This document shows, one piece after another, positions 26,750 to 36,957 of a stretch of DNA of 64,000 bases. The notes beneath the pieces are model-generated. The model made no database searches, was not told the DNA's origin, and saw only the letters and a list, made by a program, of their open reading frames with translations. The position numbers and the translations under genes were made by a program. The stretch lies in assembly GCA_903856805.1 (NCBI GenBank), contig CAIOCZ010000040.1, positions 1-64,000 on the forward strand, written 5' to 3'. Source of the DNA: an uncultured cyanobacterium. GTDB taxonomy: Bacteria > Cyanobacteriota > Cyanobacteriia > PCC-6307 > Cyanobiaceae. Each line of letters starts with the position of its first letter. The stretch's first letter is position 1.

Positions 26750-28450
26750 ATCGCCTCTCCGCCCCTTCAACCCCTGGATGCCACCTCCCTCAGGGCCGTT
26801 CTGGCGGAGCTGGTGCCGGTGCTGGTGCCCGCTCGCTTCGAGAAAGCCCAGCAGAGCGATCCCCACACCGTCCAGCTGGCCCTGCGCCGTTTGAACGGCT
26901 GCCAGTGGCTGGAACTGAGCTGGCTGGCGGAGGCCCCGCGGCTTCTGGCCATCCCACCGCCACCGCGGCAGGGGGAGGGCAGCACCCTGGCCCAGCAGCT
27001 GCAGCACAGCCTGCGGGGCTTGGCGTTGGTGGCCATCCACCAGGAGGGCTGGGAACGGGTGGTCACGCTGGACTTTGCCCAGCGCCCCGGGGAGGCCCCC
27101 CAGAAACGGCTGGTGCTGGAGCTGATGGGACGCCACAGCAACCTCTTTCTTCTCGACGGCACGGACCGGGTGGTGGCCCTGGGCCACCAGGTCCGGCCGG
27201 GCCAGTCCCGTCAGCGACCGATCGGCACCGGGACGGCCTACGGCCCCCCTCCTGCCCTGGCCGGTGAACCCCCCGGCTTGGAGGAAACGGAGACCAGCTG
27301 GCGCCGCCGCCTGCAGCTGCTGCCCCTGCCCCTGGCTAAGGCGCTCCGCGATGCTTACCAGGGCATCAGTCCGGCCCTGGCCCGCCAGTTGACTTGGGGG
27401 CTCTGCCCAGACCCCCACAGCACTTGCGCGCCGGTGCCCCTGGAGCAACCGGTCGGCAGCTTGACCCCTGGGGAGTGGGAGGGGCTGTGGCAACGCTGGC
27501 GGCAGTGGCTCACGGTGGTGCAAACGCAGCAGTACGCGCTGCACTGGAACCCGGATGGAAGCTTCACCTGCTGGGGCACCCTCCCCAGCCCCGACGGACC
27601 GGAGGCCCTGCCGATCAACCGGGGCCTGGCCACGTACTACACGCGGGAGCTGGGCCAACGCCAGCTGGAGCAACGGCGTCAGAACCTGCGGCACCGCCTG
27701 CAGGCCGCGACCGCCCGCGAACAGCAGCAGGCCGAGCAGCAGGCCGAACGGTTGGCGGCCGTGCCGGGCAGCACGAGGCTGCAGCGTCAGGCGGATGGGT
27801 TGCTCAGCCAGCCGAACCCGAGTCGTGATCAGATCGACAGGGCCCAGGCCCTGTACCGCCAGGCGCGCAAGTTGCGGCGGTCCGTGGCGGCCATCGAACC
27901 CCGGCTCGCTTGGCACCTGCAGCGCATCAGCTGGCTGGAGGCCAGCCTCACCTTCCTCGACCAGGCGGAGGACTGGGCTGGCCTCGGCGCCCTTGAGGAG
28001 GAATGGGTGGAGCTGCTGGGGCGACGGTCGGAGATCTCGAGCCGCCGCCGGCCTCGGCGTGGGGCCCCTGGGGTCCCGACGCCCCTGGAACTGCGCACCG
28101 CCACGGGACTGCGGGTGCAGGTGGGGCGCAACCATCGTCAGAATGCCTGGATCAGCCTGCGTCAGGCCCGCCGCGGCGATCTTTGGTTCCATGCCCAGGA
28201 ATGCCCCGGGAGCCATGTGGTGCTGAAGGCCTCGGAGCAGCCGGCGGAGGAGGGCGACCTGCAGGCAGCGACCGACCTGGCTGCCCACTACTCCCGGGCC
28301 CGTGGCAACGTACGCGTGCCTGTGGTGATGGTGCCCACCGAGGCCTTGCAACGCATCCCTGGGGCCGCTGAGGGCACCGTGCGCCACCAGGGGGGGGAGA
28401 TCCGCTGGGGGGAGCCTGGCAGGGCCCTGTCCCTGCTGGAAGCCCAGTAG
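26750..28450 (+). CDS. NFACT (Rqc2/FbpA-like) RNA-binding protein
   Basis: NFACT proteins bind stalled large ribosomal subunits and act in ribosome quality control (Rqc2/RqcH) or adhesion. The NFACT-N domain begins [16 protein letters not shown] and continues ARFEKAQQ; coiled coils follow from about 265-380; NFACT-R is at the C-terminus with the signature [15 protein letters not shown]. The homology begins upstream of every canonical start. The ORF-track GTG 26813 would remove about 20 conserved residues, and a TGA at 26741 limits the frame. The only start-like codons before the conserved part are ATC 26750 (IASPP) and nearby CTGs, behind a perfect AAGGAGG at 26727-26733. I annotate ATC tentatively. 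Confidence 0.8.
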   Translation: MASPPLQPLDATSLRAVLAELVPVLVPARFEKAQQSDPHTVQLALRRLNGCQWLELSWLAEAPRLLAIPPPPRQGEGSTLAQQLQHSLRGLALVAIHQEGWERVVTLDFAQRPGEAPQKRLVLELMGRHSNLFLLDGTDRVVALGHQVRPGQSRQRPIGTGTAYGPPPALAGEPPGLEETETSWRRRLQLLPLPLAKALRDAYQGISPALARQLTWGLCPDPHSTCAPVPLEQPVGSLTPGEWEGLWQRWRQWLTVVQTQQYALHWNPDGSFTCWGTLPSPDGPEALPINRGLATYYTRELGQRQLEQRRQNLRHRLQAATAREQQQAEQQAERLAAVPGSTRLQRQADGLLSQPNPSRDQIDRAQALYRQARKLRRSVAAIEPRLAWHLQRISWLEASLTFLDQAEDWAGLGALEEEWVELLGRRSEISSRRRPRRGAPGVPTPLELRTATGLRVQVGRNHRQNAWISLRQARRGDLWFHAQECPGSHVVLKASEQPAEEGDLQAATDLAAHYSRARGNVRVPVVMVPTEALQRIPGAAEGTVRHQGGEIRWGEPGRALSLLEAQ

Positions 28451-28503
28451 CCTCATGGAACAGGTCTTTATCTCCCATCTCCGACTCGCCGGCTGTTCCC
28501 GCC

Positions 28504-29337
28504 GTGTCGCCAGGATCATCTCTCGCCCCCTCTGCGCGTCCGATCCCGGTGCCTGAATCGTTCCTTCCCGGAGACGGCCTCGCCGCCGAGCTGGGGGCGG
28601 AGCACCTTCCTGGCGAGGTGCAGATGACCCTGGTGGAACACCTGGAGGAACTCAGGCGTCGGGTGTTGCGCAGCCTGCTGGCGGTGGTGGTCGGTGCCGC
28701 CGTTTGCCTGGCAGGAGTGCGTCCGCTGGTGAAGCTGCTGGAGGTGCCGGCCCACGGCATGCGTTTCCTACAGCTGGCTCCCGGTGAGTTCCTGTTTGTC
28801 TCGCTGAAGGTGGCGGGCTATGCCGGCCTGACCTTGGCCCTCCCCTATGTGCTGTTCGAGTTGCTGGCCTTCGTGTTGCCGGGACTCACCCGGCGGGAAC
28901 GGCGCCTGGTGGCCCCGGCCGTGGCGGGCTCCAGCCTGTTATTTCTGACGGGCCTGGCCTTTGCCTGGTGGGCGCTGGTGCCGGCGGCCCTGCGCTTTCT
29001 GGTGAGTTATGGCGCCGATGTGGTGGAGCCGATCTGGTCGATCGAGCGCTACCTCGATTTCGTGCTGCTGCTGATGCTGGCCACCGCCCTGGCCTTCCAG
29101 CTGCCGGTGCTGCAACTTCTGCTCGGCGCGTTGGGGTTGATTGACGCCCGCACGATGCTGGGGGCCTGGCGCTGGGTAGTTCTGTTGAGTGCCCTGGCAG
29201 GGGCTGTCCTCACCCCGTCCACCGATCCGGTGACGATGCTGTTGCTCAGCGGGGCCATCCTCCTGCTCTATTTGATCGGCGTGGGGCTGGTGTCCCTGGC
29301 CCAGGCGGTTCGCGGATCCGAATCCCCTTCGGTCTGA
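28504..29337 (+). CDS. tatC: Twin-arginine translocase subunit TatC
   Basis: Core receptor of the Tat system, which exports folded proteins with twin-arginine signals; in cyanobacteria these include the Rieske protein PetC. About 277 residues with six helices. Family features: VEHLEELRRRVLRSL at the start of helix 1 and FLQLAPGEFLFVSLKVA in the first periplasmic part. An N-terminal extension of about 40 residues precedes the conserved core. The start is GTG 28504. It lies upstream of petC and petA, with a DUF3067 gene on the opposite strand between. Confidence 0.95.
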   Translation: MSPGSSLAPSARPIPVPESFLPGDGLAAELGAEHLPGEVQMTLVEHLEELRRRVLRSLLAVVVGAAVCLAGVRPLVKLLEVPAHGMRFLQLAPGEFLFVSLKVAGYAGLTLALPYVLFELLAFVLPGLTRRERRLVAPAVAGSSLLFLTGLAFAWWALVPAALRFLVSYGADVVEPIWSIERYLDFVLLLMLATALAFQLPVLQLLLGALGLIDARTMLGAWRWVVLLSALAGAVLTPSTDPVTMLLLSGAILLLYLIGVGLVSLAQAVRGSESPSV

Positions 29338-29363
29338 TTCGGCAGCCTGAGTCGGTGGGCGGA

Positions 29364-29810
29364 TCAGGGAAGCAGAAATTCGCTGGCCCGGGCCGGCGGC
29401 AACTCCAAGGGGAGGGACAAGGCCTTGCCAAGCCTGGGGCGATCGCGGGTGGTGCGCAACCATTCCCTCACCTGATCCGCTACCCCCAAGCCGTTGATGG
29501 CGCCCACCAGCTCCTCGAGCCGGGCGCCATAGGTTTCGGCCGACAGGGGAAAGGACTGCTGCTCAAGGTACCCCCACATCACCTGCAGATAAAGCCGTCC
29601 CCGTCGCCGGACCAGCTGCAGGTCGTAGGAGGCCTGCCAGCGCTGCTGAAGGAGGTCCAGCAGTTCGTCACGGCCTAGTGGTGCGATGGCGTCGGCGGGC
29701 ACGGGCTGGGTTGGCAGGAGATCGCGACAGGGGGAGCGCTGCACAACAGCATGTTGCAGGCCGGCCGTGCCCTTGCGGGGGCGAAGCAGGACGGGAGCAG
29801 CAAGGTTCAT
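29364..29810 (-). CDS. DUF3067 family protein
   Basis: About 148 residues, soluble. The central part 'LDLLQQRWQASYDLQLVRRRGRLYLQVMWGYLEQQSFPLSAETYGARLEEL' matches the pattern of the cyanobacterial/plastid DUF3067 family, often encoded next to petC. Function is unproven; its constant neighbourhood suggests a link with b6f or thylakoid biogenesis, an inference only. Start ATG at 29810 (NLAAPVLLRPRKG) removes the four ORF-track leader residues. It reads divergently from petC with ~40 bp between starts, so their promoters share that short space. Confidence 0.8.
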   Translation of the reverse strand: MNLAAPVLLRPRKGTAGLQHAVVQRSPCRDLLPTQPVPADAIAPLGRDELLDLLQQRWQASYDLQLVRRRGRLYLQVMWGYLEQQSFPLSAETYGARLEELVGAINGLGVADQVREWLRTTRDRPRLGKALSLPLELPPARASEFLLP

Positions 29811-29851
29811 AATGGGCGCCACGTTTCCCCGGTGGAACCGGAACGGTTCGT

Positions 29852-30400
29852 ATGACCCAGATCCCTGCCAGTTCGTCGCCTGGTGATGTCCCCGGAATGG
29901 GTCGTCGGCAGTTCATGAACCTGCTCACCTTCGGCTCCGTCACCGGTGTAGCCCTTGGGGCCCTCTACCCCGTGGTCAATTACTTCATTCCTCCCCGGGT
30001 CGCTGGCTCCGGCGGCGGCACCACCGCCAAGGACGAAGCCGGCAATAACGTCACGGCCAGTGGCTGGCTGAACACCCACAAAGAGGGCGATCGCAGCCTG
30101 GTGCAGGGACTGAAGGGGGATCCCACCTACCTGATCGTGGAAGGGCCCGAAGCGATCGGTAACTACGGCATCAACGCCATCTGCACTCACCTGGGCTGTG
30201 TGGTGCCCTGGAACAGCGGGGCCAACAAGTTCATGTGCCCCTGCCATGGCTCCCAGTACGACGCCACGGGCAAGGTGGTCCGCGGCCCGGCGCCCCTTTC
30301 CCTGGCCCTCGCCCATGTCACGGTCGACAACGACAACGTGTTTCTGAGCCAATGGAGCGAAACGGATTTCCGCACCGGTGACAAGCCCTGGTGGGCCTGA
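29852..30400 (+). CDS. petC: Cytochrome b6f Rieske iron-sulfur protein
   Basis: Carries electrons from plastoquinol to cytochrome f within b6f. 182 residues. A twin-Arg Tat-type N-terminus (GRRQFMNLL) begins an uncleaved anchor helix ([19 protein letters not shown]), then a hinge of Gly (AGSGGGTT). The 2Fe-2S ligands and disulfide lie in CTHLGC (111-116) and CPCHGS (129-134). It is followed by petA in a b6f operon after 62 bp. Confidence 0.98.
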   Translation: MTQIPASSSPGDVPGMGRRQFMNLLTFGSVTGVALGALYPVVNYFIPPRVAGSGGGTTAKDEAGNNVTASGWLNTHKEGDRSLVQGLKGDPTYLIVEGPEAIGNYGINAICTHLGCVVPWNSGANKFMCPCHGSQYDATGKVVRGPAPLSLALAHVTVDNDNVFLSQWSETDFRTGDKPWWA

Positions 30401-30462
30401 TCCTGGCCTGATCGCTCTCCGCTTCAACCCTCGTCCGCCAAGCGCCCGCCCGCCCTTACCCC

Positions 30463-31398
30463 ATGCGTCGCTCCCTCTCCGTGCTGCTTGGCAGCCTTCT
30501 GTCGATCACCGTGCTCCTCGCCGGAGCAACTCCCAGTTGGGCCTACCCCTTCTGGGCCCAGCAGAACTACGCCAGCCCGCGGGAAGCGACCGGCAAGATT
30601 GTCTGCGCGAACTGCCACTTGGCCAAGAAGGCCACCCGGGTGGAGGTGCCCCAGGCCATCTTCCCCGACACCGTGTTCAAGGCTGAAGTCGAAATCCCCT
30701 ACGACACCAGTGTTCAACAGGTGGGCGGAGACGGCAACCTAACGGGCCTGAATGTGGGGGCGGTGGTCATGCTGCCCGAGGGCTTCACCCTGGCCCCGCA
30801 GGATCGGCTCAGCGATGAACTCAAGGAGGAAACAACGGGAGTTTTCTATACCCAGTACAGCGACGACCAGCCCAACATTCTTCTGGTTGGGCCCCTTCCT
30901 GGTGATCAGCACCAAAAGATCGTCTTCCCGATCCTTTCCCCCGATCCTGCCTCTGACAGTTCCATCCATTTTGGTAAGTACCAACTCCATGTCGGTGGCA
31001 ACCGTGGTCGCGGTCAGGTGTATCCGACCGGTGAAAAGAGCAACAACGGTGCCTTTAATGCCTCCGCTGCTGGCACGGTAACTGCCATCACGGCTGGCGA
31101 TAACGGCGCCAATCTGGTGGAGATCACCTCCTCCTCAGGGACCAGCGTGACTGAGACCATCCCCGCTGGTCCCACCCTTGAGGTCGCGGTTGGAGATACC
31201 GTTGAAAGCGGTTCCCCTCTCACCAACGACCCCAATGTTGGTGGCTTTGGTCAGGTGGATGTGGAAATTGTTCTGCAGGACCCTGTACGCCTCTATGGCC
31301 TGCTTGCCTTCTTTGCAGCGGTGGCTCTCGCCCAAATCCTGCTGGTGCTGAAGAAGCGTCAAGTGGAAAAGGTCCAGGCGGCTGAAGGTCTGATCTGA
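30463..31398 (+). CDS. petA: Cytochrome f (apocytochrome)
   Basis: Haem c subunit of b6f that donates electrons to plastocyanin or cytochrome c6. 311 residues: a cleavable signal peptide to residue 27, with mature Tyr28 ([12 protein letters not shown]), whose amino group ligates the haem. The haem-binding motif CANCH is at 48-52. The large and small lumenal domains follow, then a C-terminal anchor helix ([17 protein letters not shown]) and a basic tail KKRQVEKVQ. It follows petC and precedes lgt. Confidence 0.98.
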   Translation: MRRSLSVLLGSLLSITVLLAGATPSWAYPFWAQQNYASPREATGKIVCANCHLAKKATRVEVPQAIFPDTVFKAEVEIPYDTSVQQVGGDGNLTGLNVGAVVMLPEGFTLAPQDRLSDELKEETTGVFYTQYSDDQPNILLVGPLPGDQHQKIVFPILSPDPASDSSIHFGKYQLHVGGNRGRGQVYPTGEKSNNGAFNASAAGTVTAITAGDNGANLVEITSSSGTSVTETIPAGPTLEVAVGDTVESGSPLTNDPNVGGFGQVDVEIVLQDPVRLYGLLAFFAAVALAQILLVLKKRQVEKVQAAEGLI

Positions 31399-31412
31399 CG
31401 TTTCCCTTTGTG

Positions 31413-32270
31413 ATGCCCTTGCTGGCACTGTTTACATCTCCGGGCCCCCTGGTTGTCCAGTTGGGCCCTTTTGCTCTGAGGTGGTACGGGCTGCTGATTG
31501 CCACGGCCGTTTTGCTCGGGCTGGCTCTGGCCAGTCGCCTTGGCCGCAGTCGAGGCATCGATCCGGGGCTGATCGCCGATCTTCTGCTCCCTTTGGTGGT
31601 GGGCGCCGTTTTAGGGGCTCGCCTCTATTACGTGGCCTTTGAATGGCGCCAGTACCAGAATCACTGGACCGATATCTTCGCCATCTGGCGAGGCGGAATC
31701 GCCATCCATGGTGCCCTGATCGGGGGCATCGTGGCGATCATTCTGTTTTGCCGCTGGAAGCGACAGCGCTTCTGGCCGCTGCTGGACGTCCTGGTTCCCG
31801 CCGTTGCCCTCGGCCAAGCCATCGGGCGCTGGGGAAACTTCTTCAATTCCGAAGCCTTCGGCCTGCCCACCGACCTCCCCTGGGGGCTCACGATTCCCAT
31901 CGCCAATCGACCGGCTGAGTTCCTTGCTGCAAGCACCTTTCACCCCACCTTTCTTTATGAGTCGCTCTGGGACCTGGGGGTTTGTGCACTGCTGCTGTTC
32001 TTGCATCGTCGGGCTAGTCGCGGGCGTCTTGTGCTCCCTCCCGGTACTCTCAGCTGCATTTATCTGATGGCCTACAGCAGTGGCCGGGTCTGGATCGAAG
32101 CCCTGCGTCTGGACCCCCTCTGTCTTTTTGCCCAGCCGCCGTTTTGTGCGGGAGGTCTGCGCATGGCCCAGGTGATCAGCCTGCTATTGATCGCCTTGGG
32201 TGGTGCCGGCCTCTGGCGGCTTTACGGCCGTCGCCGATCCCTTCCCGACCCCAGTGGAGTGACCCCATGA
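31413..32270 (+). CDS. lgt: Prolipoprotein diacylglyceryl transferase
   Basis: Integral membrane enzyme that transfers diacylglyceryl to the lipobox Cys of prelipoproteins, needed by the several lipoproteins in this window. About 285 residues, seven helices, with conserved segments [13 protein letters not shown], '[16 protein letters not shown]', [13 protein letters not shown] (catalytic-region Arg, Asn, Glu) and [12 protein letters not shown]. Preferred start is ATG 31413 rather than the preceding GTG 31410. Its stop overlaps the cobM start (ATGA), so the two are cotranslated. Confidence 0.96.
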   Translation: MPLLALFTSPGPLVVQLGPFALRWYGLLIATAVLLGLALASRLGRSRGIDPGLIADLLLPLVVGAVLGARLYYVAFEWRQYQNHWTDIFAIWRGGIAIHGALIGGIVAIILFCRWKRQRFWPLLDVLVPAVALGQAIGRWGNFFNSEAFGLPTDLPWGLTIPIANRPAEFLAASTFHPTFLYESLWDLGVCALLLFLHRRASRGRLVLPPGTLSCIYLMAYSSGRVWIEALRLDPLCLFAQPPFCAGGLRMAQVISLLLIALGGAGLWRLYGRRRSLPDPSGVTP

Positions 32271-33031
32271 CCCCCAATGTTCGGATCGTCGGGGCTGGTC
32301 CCGGGGCCACCGATTTGCTCACCCTTCGGGCAGCCACCGCCATAGCAGAAGCCGAGGTCTTGGTGTGGACCGATTCCCTGATCAATCCACAGATTGCTGC
32401 CCTGGCTCCAACCCCATGCGAACGCATTCGAACCAGCACCCTCACCCTTGAGGAGGTGCTGGAGGTGGTGGTTGAGCGGGCCCGGGTTGGCAAACGGGTG
32501 GTCCGCCTCCACGATGGCGATCCCTGTCTGTACGGAGCCCTGGCGGAACAGATCTGCCGTCTTGCCGATGCCGGCATCAGTGTGGATGTGGTGCCGGGCC
32601 TAAGCGCCTATCAGGTCACCGCAGCCGCCCTTCGCCAGGAGCTCACCATCCCTGGAGTGGTCCAAACCATCGTCCTCAGCCGCGCTGGCGGACGGACGGG
32701 GGTGCCTGAGCGGGAGTCGTTGGCTCGGCTGGCGGCCCTGCAGGCCTCCCTCTGCCTTTATCTCAGCGCTCGCCATGTTGAGGAGGTTCAGGCGGAATTG
32801 CTGGCCCACTATCCGGCCGACACGCCGGTAGCGATTGGCTATCGGGTGAGTTGGCCCGACCAATGGTTGGATGTGGTGCCCCTCAGCGAGATGGCGGCCA
32901 CCAGCCGGGCCCGTGAGTTGGTTCGCACCACCCTTTATGTCGTGAGTCCTGCGCTGAGGGGGGCCAATGGGGCCCGTTCCAAGCTGTACTCGTCAAGCCA
33001 CCAGCATTTGTTCCGTGGGGGCCTGCCCTAA
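32267..33031 (+). CDS. cobM: Precorrin-4 C11-methyltransferase
   Basis: SAM-dependent methyltransferase in corrin ring synthesis for cobalamin. 254 residues. The CobM/CbiF fold shows '[19 protein letters not shown]', the [13 protein letters not shown] loop, [18 protein letters not shown] and [12 protein letters not shown] with SAM-binding Gly/Ala-rich segments. ATG 32267 is chosen; the ORF-track start 32144 runs back into lgt. The overlap with lgt suggests coupling, though the functions are unrelated. Confidence 0.95.
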   Translation: MTPNVRIVGAGPGATDLLTLRAATAIAEAEVLVWTDSLINPQIAALAPTPCERIRTSTLTLEEVLEVVVERARVGKRVVRLHDGDPCLYGALAEQICRLADAGISVDVVPGLSAYQVTAAALRQELTIPGVVQTIVLSRAGGRTGVPERESLARLAALQASLCLYLSARHVEEVQAELLAHYPADTPVAIGYRVSWPDQWLDVVPLSEMAATSRARELVRTTLYVVSPALRGANGARSKLYSSSHQHLFRGGLP

Positions 33032-33056
33032 GCGGTCTCTCCGTTAGGGCTTGGTG

Positions 33057-34952
33057 TTAACTGGGCAAGCTGGCTCCAGGCTGGTTGGCTTGCTCTTGCC
33101 AGAGTCGGGCGTAAGGCCCGGCTTCGGCCAGCAACTCGTGGTGCCGTCCCTGTTGCACCAACCGGCCTTTCTCCATCACGCAGATCTGGTCGGCATTGAC
33201 GATTGTGCTCAGACGATGGGCAATCACGAGCACGGTGCGATTGCCTTCGAAGCGGTCGAGAGCTTCTTGCACCAATCGCTCACTCTGACTGTCCAGTGCA
33301 CTGGTGGCTTCGTCCAGGATCAGAAGATCCGGATCCCGCAGGATGGCCCGGGCCAGAGAGATGCGCTGGCGTTGACCGCCGCTGAGGCGATAGCCCCGTT
33401 CGCCCAAGGAGGTGGCATATCCCTGGGGGAGTGCGGCGATGAAATCGGCGGCCTGGGCCTGTTCTGCGGCCGCCTCAATCTGAGCTTGGCTGGCCCACGG
33501 ACTTCCAAAGGCAATGTTGTCCGCCAGGGTGGTGTTGAACAGAAAGGTGTCCTGGCTCACAACCCCAAGGCGTTGTTGCCAACTGGCTCGATCCAGGTCA
33601 CGTAGATCGCGGCCATCAATGAGCACACGACCTGATGTCGGTTCGTAGAGGCCCACCAGTAGATCAGCAATCGAGCTCTTGCCAGCACCGCTAGATCCCA
33701 CTAAGGCGAGGGTGTGGCCCACCGGTAGGGAGAGATTGATGGCCTGTAGAGCGGGCGCCATGGTATCTGGATAGCGCAGATCCACTTGCTCCAATCGGAT
33801 CTCCTTGTGGAGATGATCGAAAGGCACACCCTCTCGTGGCCGGAATTGTTTACCGGCCGGAGAAAGAATCTCGTTCAGACGATCAATTCCCCCGGCCGTG
33901 TTGCTGAGTGTGTTGACGGCATTGGCAACGGTTGAGAAACGAACGTTCAAGCGTTGCAACGCCAGCACAAAAGTCACCAGGCTCGGGAGCACCCCGGTGC
34001 TTTTAGTACCAAACACCAGCAAACTCAGGGCCGCGATCAAGGCAATCGCCGTCACGGGCAGGAAGCTGCTGATGGGCCCAATCATCTGGAGCAAGCGGGT
34101 TTGGCGTCGCATCCCGGCTTCCATGCCGGCCAAGGAGTTCCAGCACCGCTGGTCGGCGGCATCCAACTGACCTGTGCTGTGCAAAAGCCGTAATCCCTGG
34201 ATGTCCTCCGTGATCAAGGTGTTCACGATCACCTCCTGCTGGGTCACCACACGGGAGCCGGCACGAATGCGGGGCAATAGCTTGTTCTGGATCACGACCA
34301 GAATCCCGCCCAGCACCAGGGCGGCCAGCAACAACCATGGAGACAGGGAGATCAGAATACCGAGATAGGTGACAATGAGTATGATGCAGATAAATAGCGA
34401 GCCAAATTGCTCAATAAATACTTTGACAACAACAGGGCTATTGATGGCGTAACTGGTTAGGTCGCCGACTTGATAGGCGCTTGCGCAAGAGTAACTTAGG
34501 CTTAAGATTTGGCCGTGAATCAAGCCTCGAATCATTGTGTTGCAGCGCGCTGCAAAATATCCGATTGTTACCATATTGATGTAGCGATTAATGCTCTGAA
34601 TTCCCTGGAGTACGACGGCGGATCCAAGGAGAATTGAAAACAGCGTTGTGCGAGGAATGCCCTCGAGAAAAGCCGTTAGCAATGGGATGGAGCTCACCAA
34701 GGGCTTGGTGCTCCAATTCACTCCGCCAGCTGTGTTCGAAGGTGCAGTCAGCACTTCAACAGCAAGAAAAATCACCGCAAAGGTTGCACCTTCGCTGAAG
34801 GCTTCCAATAGGCTGCTAACGATATTGACAACGATCAGTTTCCATTGCTCCTTGCTGGTGCGCCGAATCAGCTTGGAGGCCGGCTTTTGATCCAGCAGGG
34901 GACCGAAGACAACGGTGGAGATACGGCGCAGGGCGGAACGCACGGAAAACAA
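33057..34952 (-). CDS. ABC transporter, fused membrane and ATP-binding domains (MsbA-like exporter)
   Basis: About 631 residues. N-terminal half: six-helix exporter membrane domain. C-terminal half: nucleotide-binding domain with Walker A LVGSSGAGKSS, signature LSGGQRQR, Walker B LLILDEATSALD and H-loop LVIAHRLSTI. This is a homodimeric-type half transporter for lipids, peptides or drugs; cargo unknown. Base composition is mosaic: the ATPase part is GC-rich like its neighbours, the membrane part (roughly 34350-34800) is AT-richer. No adaptor or substrate gene is adjacent. It lies between cobM (convergent) and a malate-dehydrogenase-like gene read on the same strand. Confidence 0.9.
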   Translation of the reverse strand: MFSVRSALRRISTVVFGPLLDQKPASKLIRRTSKEQWKLIVVNIVSSLLEAFSEGATFAVIFLAVEVLTAPSNTAGGVNWSTKPLVSSIPLLTAFLEGIPRTTLFSILLGSAVVLQGIQSINRYINMVTIGYFAARCNTMIRGLIHGQILSLSYSCASAYQVGDLTSYAINSPVVVKVFIEQFGSLFICIILIVTYLGILISLSPWLLLAALVLGGILVVIQNKLLPRIRAGSRVVTQQEVIVNTLITEDIQGLRLLHSTGQLDAADQRCWNSLAGMEAGMRRQTRLLQMIGPISSFLPVTAIALIAALSLLVFGTKSTGVLPSLVTFVLALQRLNVRFSTVANAVNTLSNTAGGIDRLNEILSPAGKQFRPREGVPFDHLHKEIRLEQVDLRYPDTMAPALQAINLSLPVGHTLALVGSSGAGKSSIADLLVGLYEPTSGRVLIDGRDLRDLDRASWQQRLGVVSQDTFLFNTTLADNIAFGSPWASQAQIEAAAEQAQAADFIAALPQGYATSLGERGYRLSGGQRQRISLARAILRDPDLLILDEATSALDSQSERLVQEALDRFEGNRTVLVIAHRLSTIVNADQICVMEKGRLVQQGRHHELLAEAGPYARLWQEQANQPGASLPS

Positions 34953-35155
34953 AACAGAGGGAATGGGTTGATGACGGGCTGGAAAGGGGCAATCGCCGCG
35001 GGAATCGGCCGTGCATCAGGGCGGAGATAGGCTGATTTTGCCTATAATTTGAAAATTATTGAGAGAGAAGTGGTTTGAGATTTTTAATCACGCCCCATGG
35101 ATCTTATCACCAATCAAACTCAAGGCCCCCGTTGATCGGTGTCATAATTGTTGCA

Positions 35156-36607
35156 TTAGGCAGCATTCTTCAGCATCGAAGCCCTGCGCTTGCCCCCATT
35201 TTGCGTCTCCGTCCCATGGAGTTCGCACTTGAGGCGTTCGCGATCAACTTTGCAGTCCAGGCGGGTCGCGATGGCCTCGAGATCCATTTCGGCATTGCCG
35301 AGGCAACAGGTTCCCCCCGGCGAAGGGGTGACATTAAACGTGAGTCCTGGCATTGATTCAATCCGCACCTCTCCCAGCATCAACTTTCGGGAACGTTTGT
35401 CAATTAACTGCGGGCGAACGCCGCCATAGCCCTTGGCGAAGCTGAGATCATTTAGTTGCATGCTGGGTACAATCTTACGTGCATCGACGAGGAAAAGGCG
35501 CCGCCTCAACCAAGGAACCTCAAATAATAAATTGCGCAGAATGTAATTGCGGATATCGGCGATCCCAAGCAATTGCCAGAACACGCTAATTACGGACCAG
35601 TCGGGTCGCAAGACTCGTAAGAATTCAAAAAATGATCTTGGGCGATAGCGTTCGAGTAAAGGCAAAAGTAGGGCGGTAGGTCCAAAGCGAGTCTGGCCGG
35701 GGGCACGGACATCGGGGTCACCATGAATGGCGGCAAAGGGAAGTTTGTCATTTTGAACAGTATAAACTTTCCCGCGAAGTAGGTCCGGAGTGAAATAAAA
35801 ACTTCCGGCCACCGGCAGGCAGGAGTACTCCAGCCCAAATCCCATTTTTTGAGCCATCAGCAAGCTATGGGCACCCGCGTTGACGATGACGTGCCGGGCC
35901 CGTAGTTGAGTTGGATTCTTTCCGCCAAGGTCCACCAAGAACGCATCGGCCTGAGGGGTCATGCGGAGGATGGGTGTGGCCAGTCGCAGATCAATCTGCC
36001 GTGCTGTGCCCTCCACCGCTGCCCTGGCCTGGTCCACAAAGGATTTGGCGAGCATTTCGTAATCCACCGCGGTGGCTCCATTGCGAATGCCGATCGCCAC
36101 CAAAGGCTCTGGCCTAAGAACGCCGTCCACCAAGGCCACAGCAGGCTCCCACTCGGCAATCTGCTCTTTTTCGAGCAACTCCATTGAGGGAAAATGTGGC
36201 TTGAAAACTTCGAATCTCCTCCGCAAAAAATCGCACTCTTTTCCTCCGACTCCCAGGACCATCTTGGGGGTTTGAAATACGCACTGATTGCGCTGTTCTG
36301 GGGTGAGTAGATCGGCGTAGTTGCCAATCATCTCAGCAGTGTATTGAACCTTTAGGGCTTTTTCGAGGCTATAGTTGGTCTCAATATCTCCGCAATGAAT
36401 CGTTTGGCTGTTGCTGGTGGCCTTGGAATTCACCTGGGCTAATTGGTCGTAGCGCTCGGCCAGGGTGATCTTTGCCAAGTCGGTATAGCGAGCCAGTTCA
36501 AAGAGCAGCGCCGTGCCGCAGACGCCCCCGCCCACGATCAACACATCGGTCTCTGTGCAAGCGGCGGGCGCACTGCTGGCGGAGGGGGTGAGGGCGGTCT
36601 GGCTCAC
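35156..36607 (-). CDS. Malate:quinone oxidoreductase-like FAD enzyme
   Basis: FAD-dependent oxidoreductase of the Mqo type, which oxidises malate to oxaloacetate and passes electrons to quinone. The FAD-binding fingerprint DVLIVGGGVCGTALLFELAR begins about residue 20 of the chosen start. Other Mqo-like parts include 'QVNSKATSNSQTIHCGDIETNYS', the substrate-site region and the C-terminal 'GLTFNVTPSPGGTCCLGNAE'. The ORF-track start 36802 runs into tRNA-Val, so a later start is likely; GTG 36607 gives about 483 residues. Alternatives upstream include GTG 36676. No good Shine-Dalgarno site decides it. I give the family, not a proven substrate. Base composition is lower-GC than its neighbours. Confidence 0.72.
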   Translation of the reverse strand: MSQTALTPSASSAPAACTETDVLIVGGGVCGTALLFELARYTDLAKITLAERYDQLAQVNSKATSNSQTIHCGDIETNYSLEKALKVQYTAEMIGNYADLLTPEQRNQCVFQTPKMVLGVGGKECDFLRRRFEVFKPHFPSMELLEKEQIAEWEPAVALVDGVLRPEPLVAIGIRNGATAVDYEMLAKSFVDQARAAVEGTARQIDLRLATPILRMTPQADAFLVDLGGKNPTQLRARHVIVNAGAHSLLMAQKMGFGLEYSCLPVAGSFYFTPDLLRGKVYTVQNDKLPFAAIHGDPDVRAPGQTRFGPTALLLPLLERYRPRSFFEFLRVLRPDWSVISVFWQLLGIADIRNYILRNLLFEVPWLRRRLFLVDARKIVPSMQLNDLSFAKGYGGVRPQLIDKRSRKLMLGEVRIESMPGLTFNVTPSPGGTCCLGNAEMDLEAIATRLDCKVDRERLKCELHGTETQNGGKRRASMLKNAA

Positions 36608-36789
36608 GGACGCCGGCGCACGAAATGGACCCCCTATCGTCGCTGATGGTGGTGCCTTCGGGGCCGTTGGCAGCACCAACGGAGGCTCCGGCCCCAGAAA
36701 CAGGCTGGCTCGGGCGCTCTGTGGCTTATGATGGTCCGACTGCGAACAGGGCCCAAGCCGAGCTTCGGTTGGCCTTGGCAGGAACTCAA

Positions 36790-36861
<72 letters not shown>

Positions 36862-36957
36862 TTTTTTATTCAATTAGATCCGTTCTTCTTGGGCGTTTTC
36901 GAGCCGATTGGCCTAAAGAATCGCTCCGAGCTCAGTTCCTTGGAGATCATGGATCCC

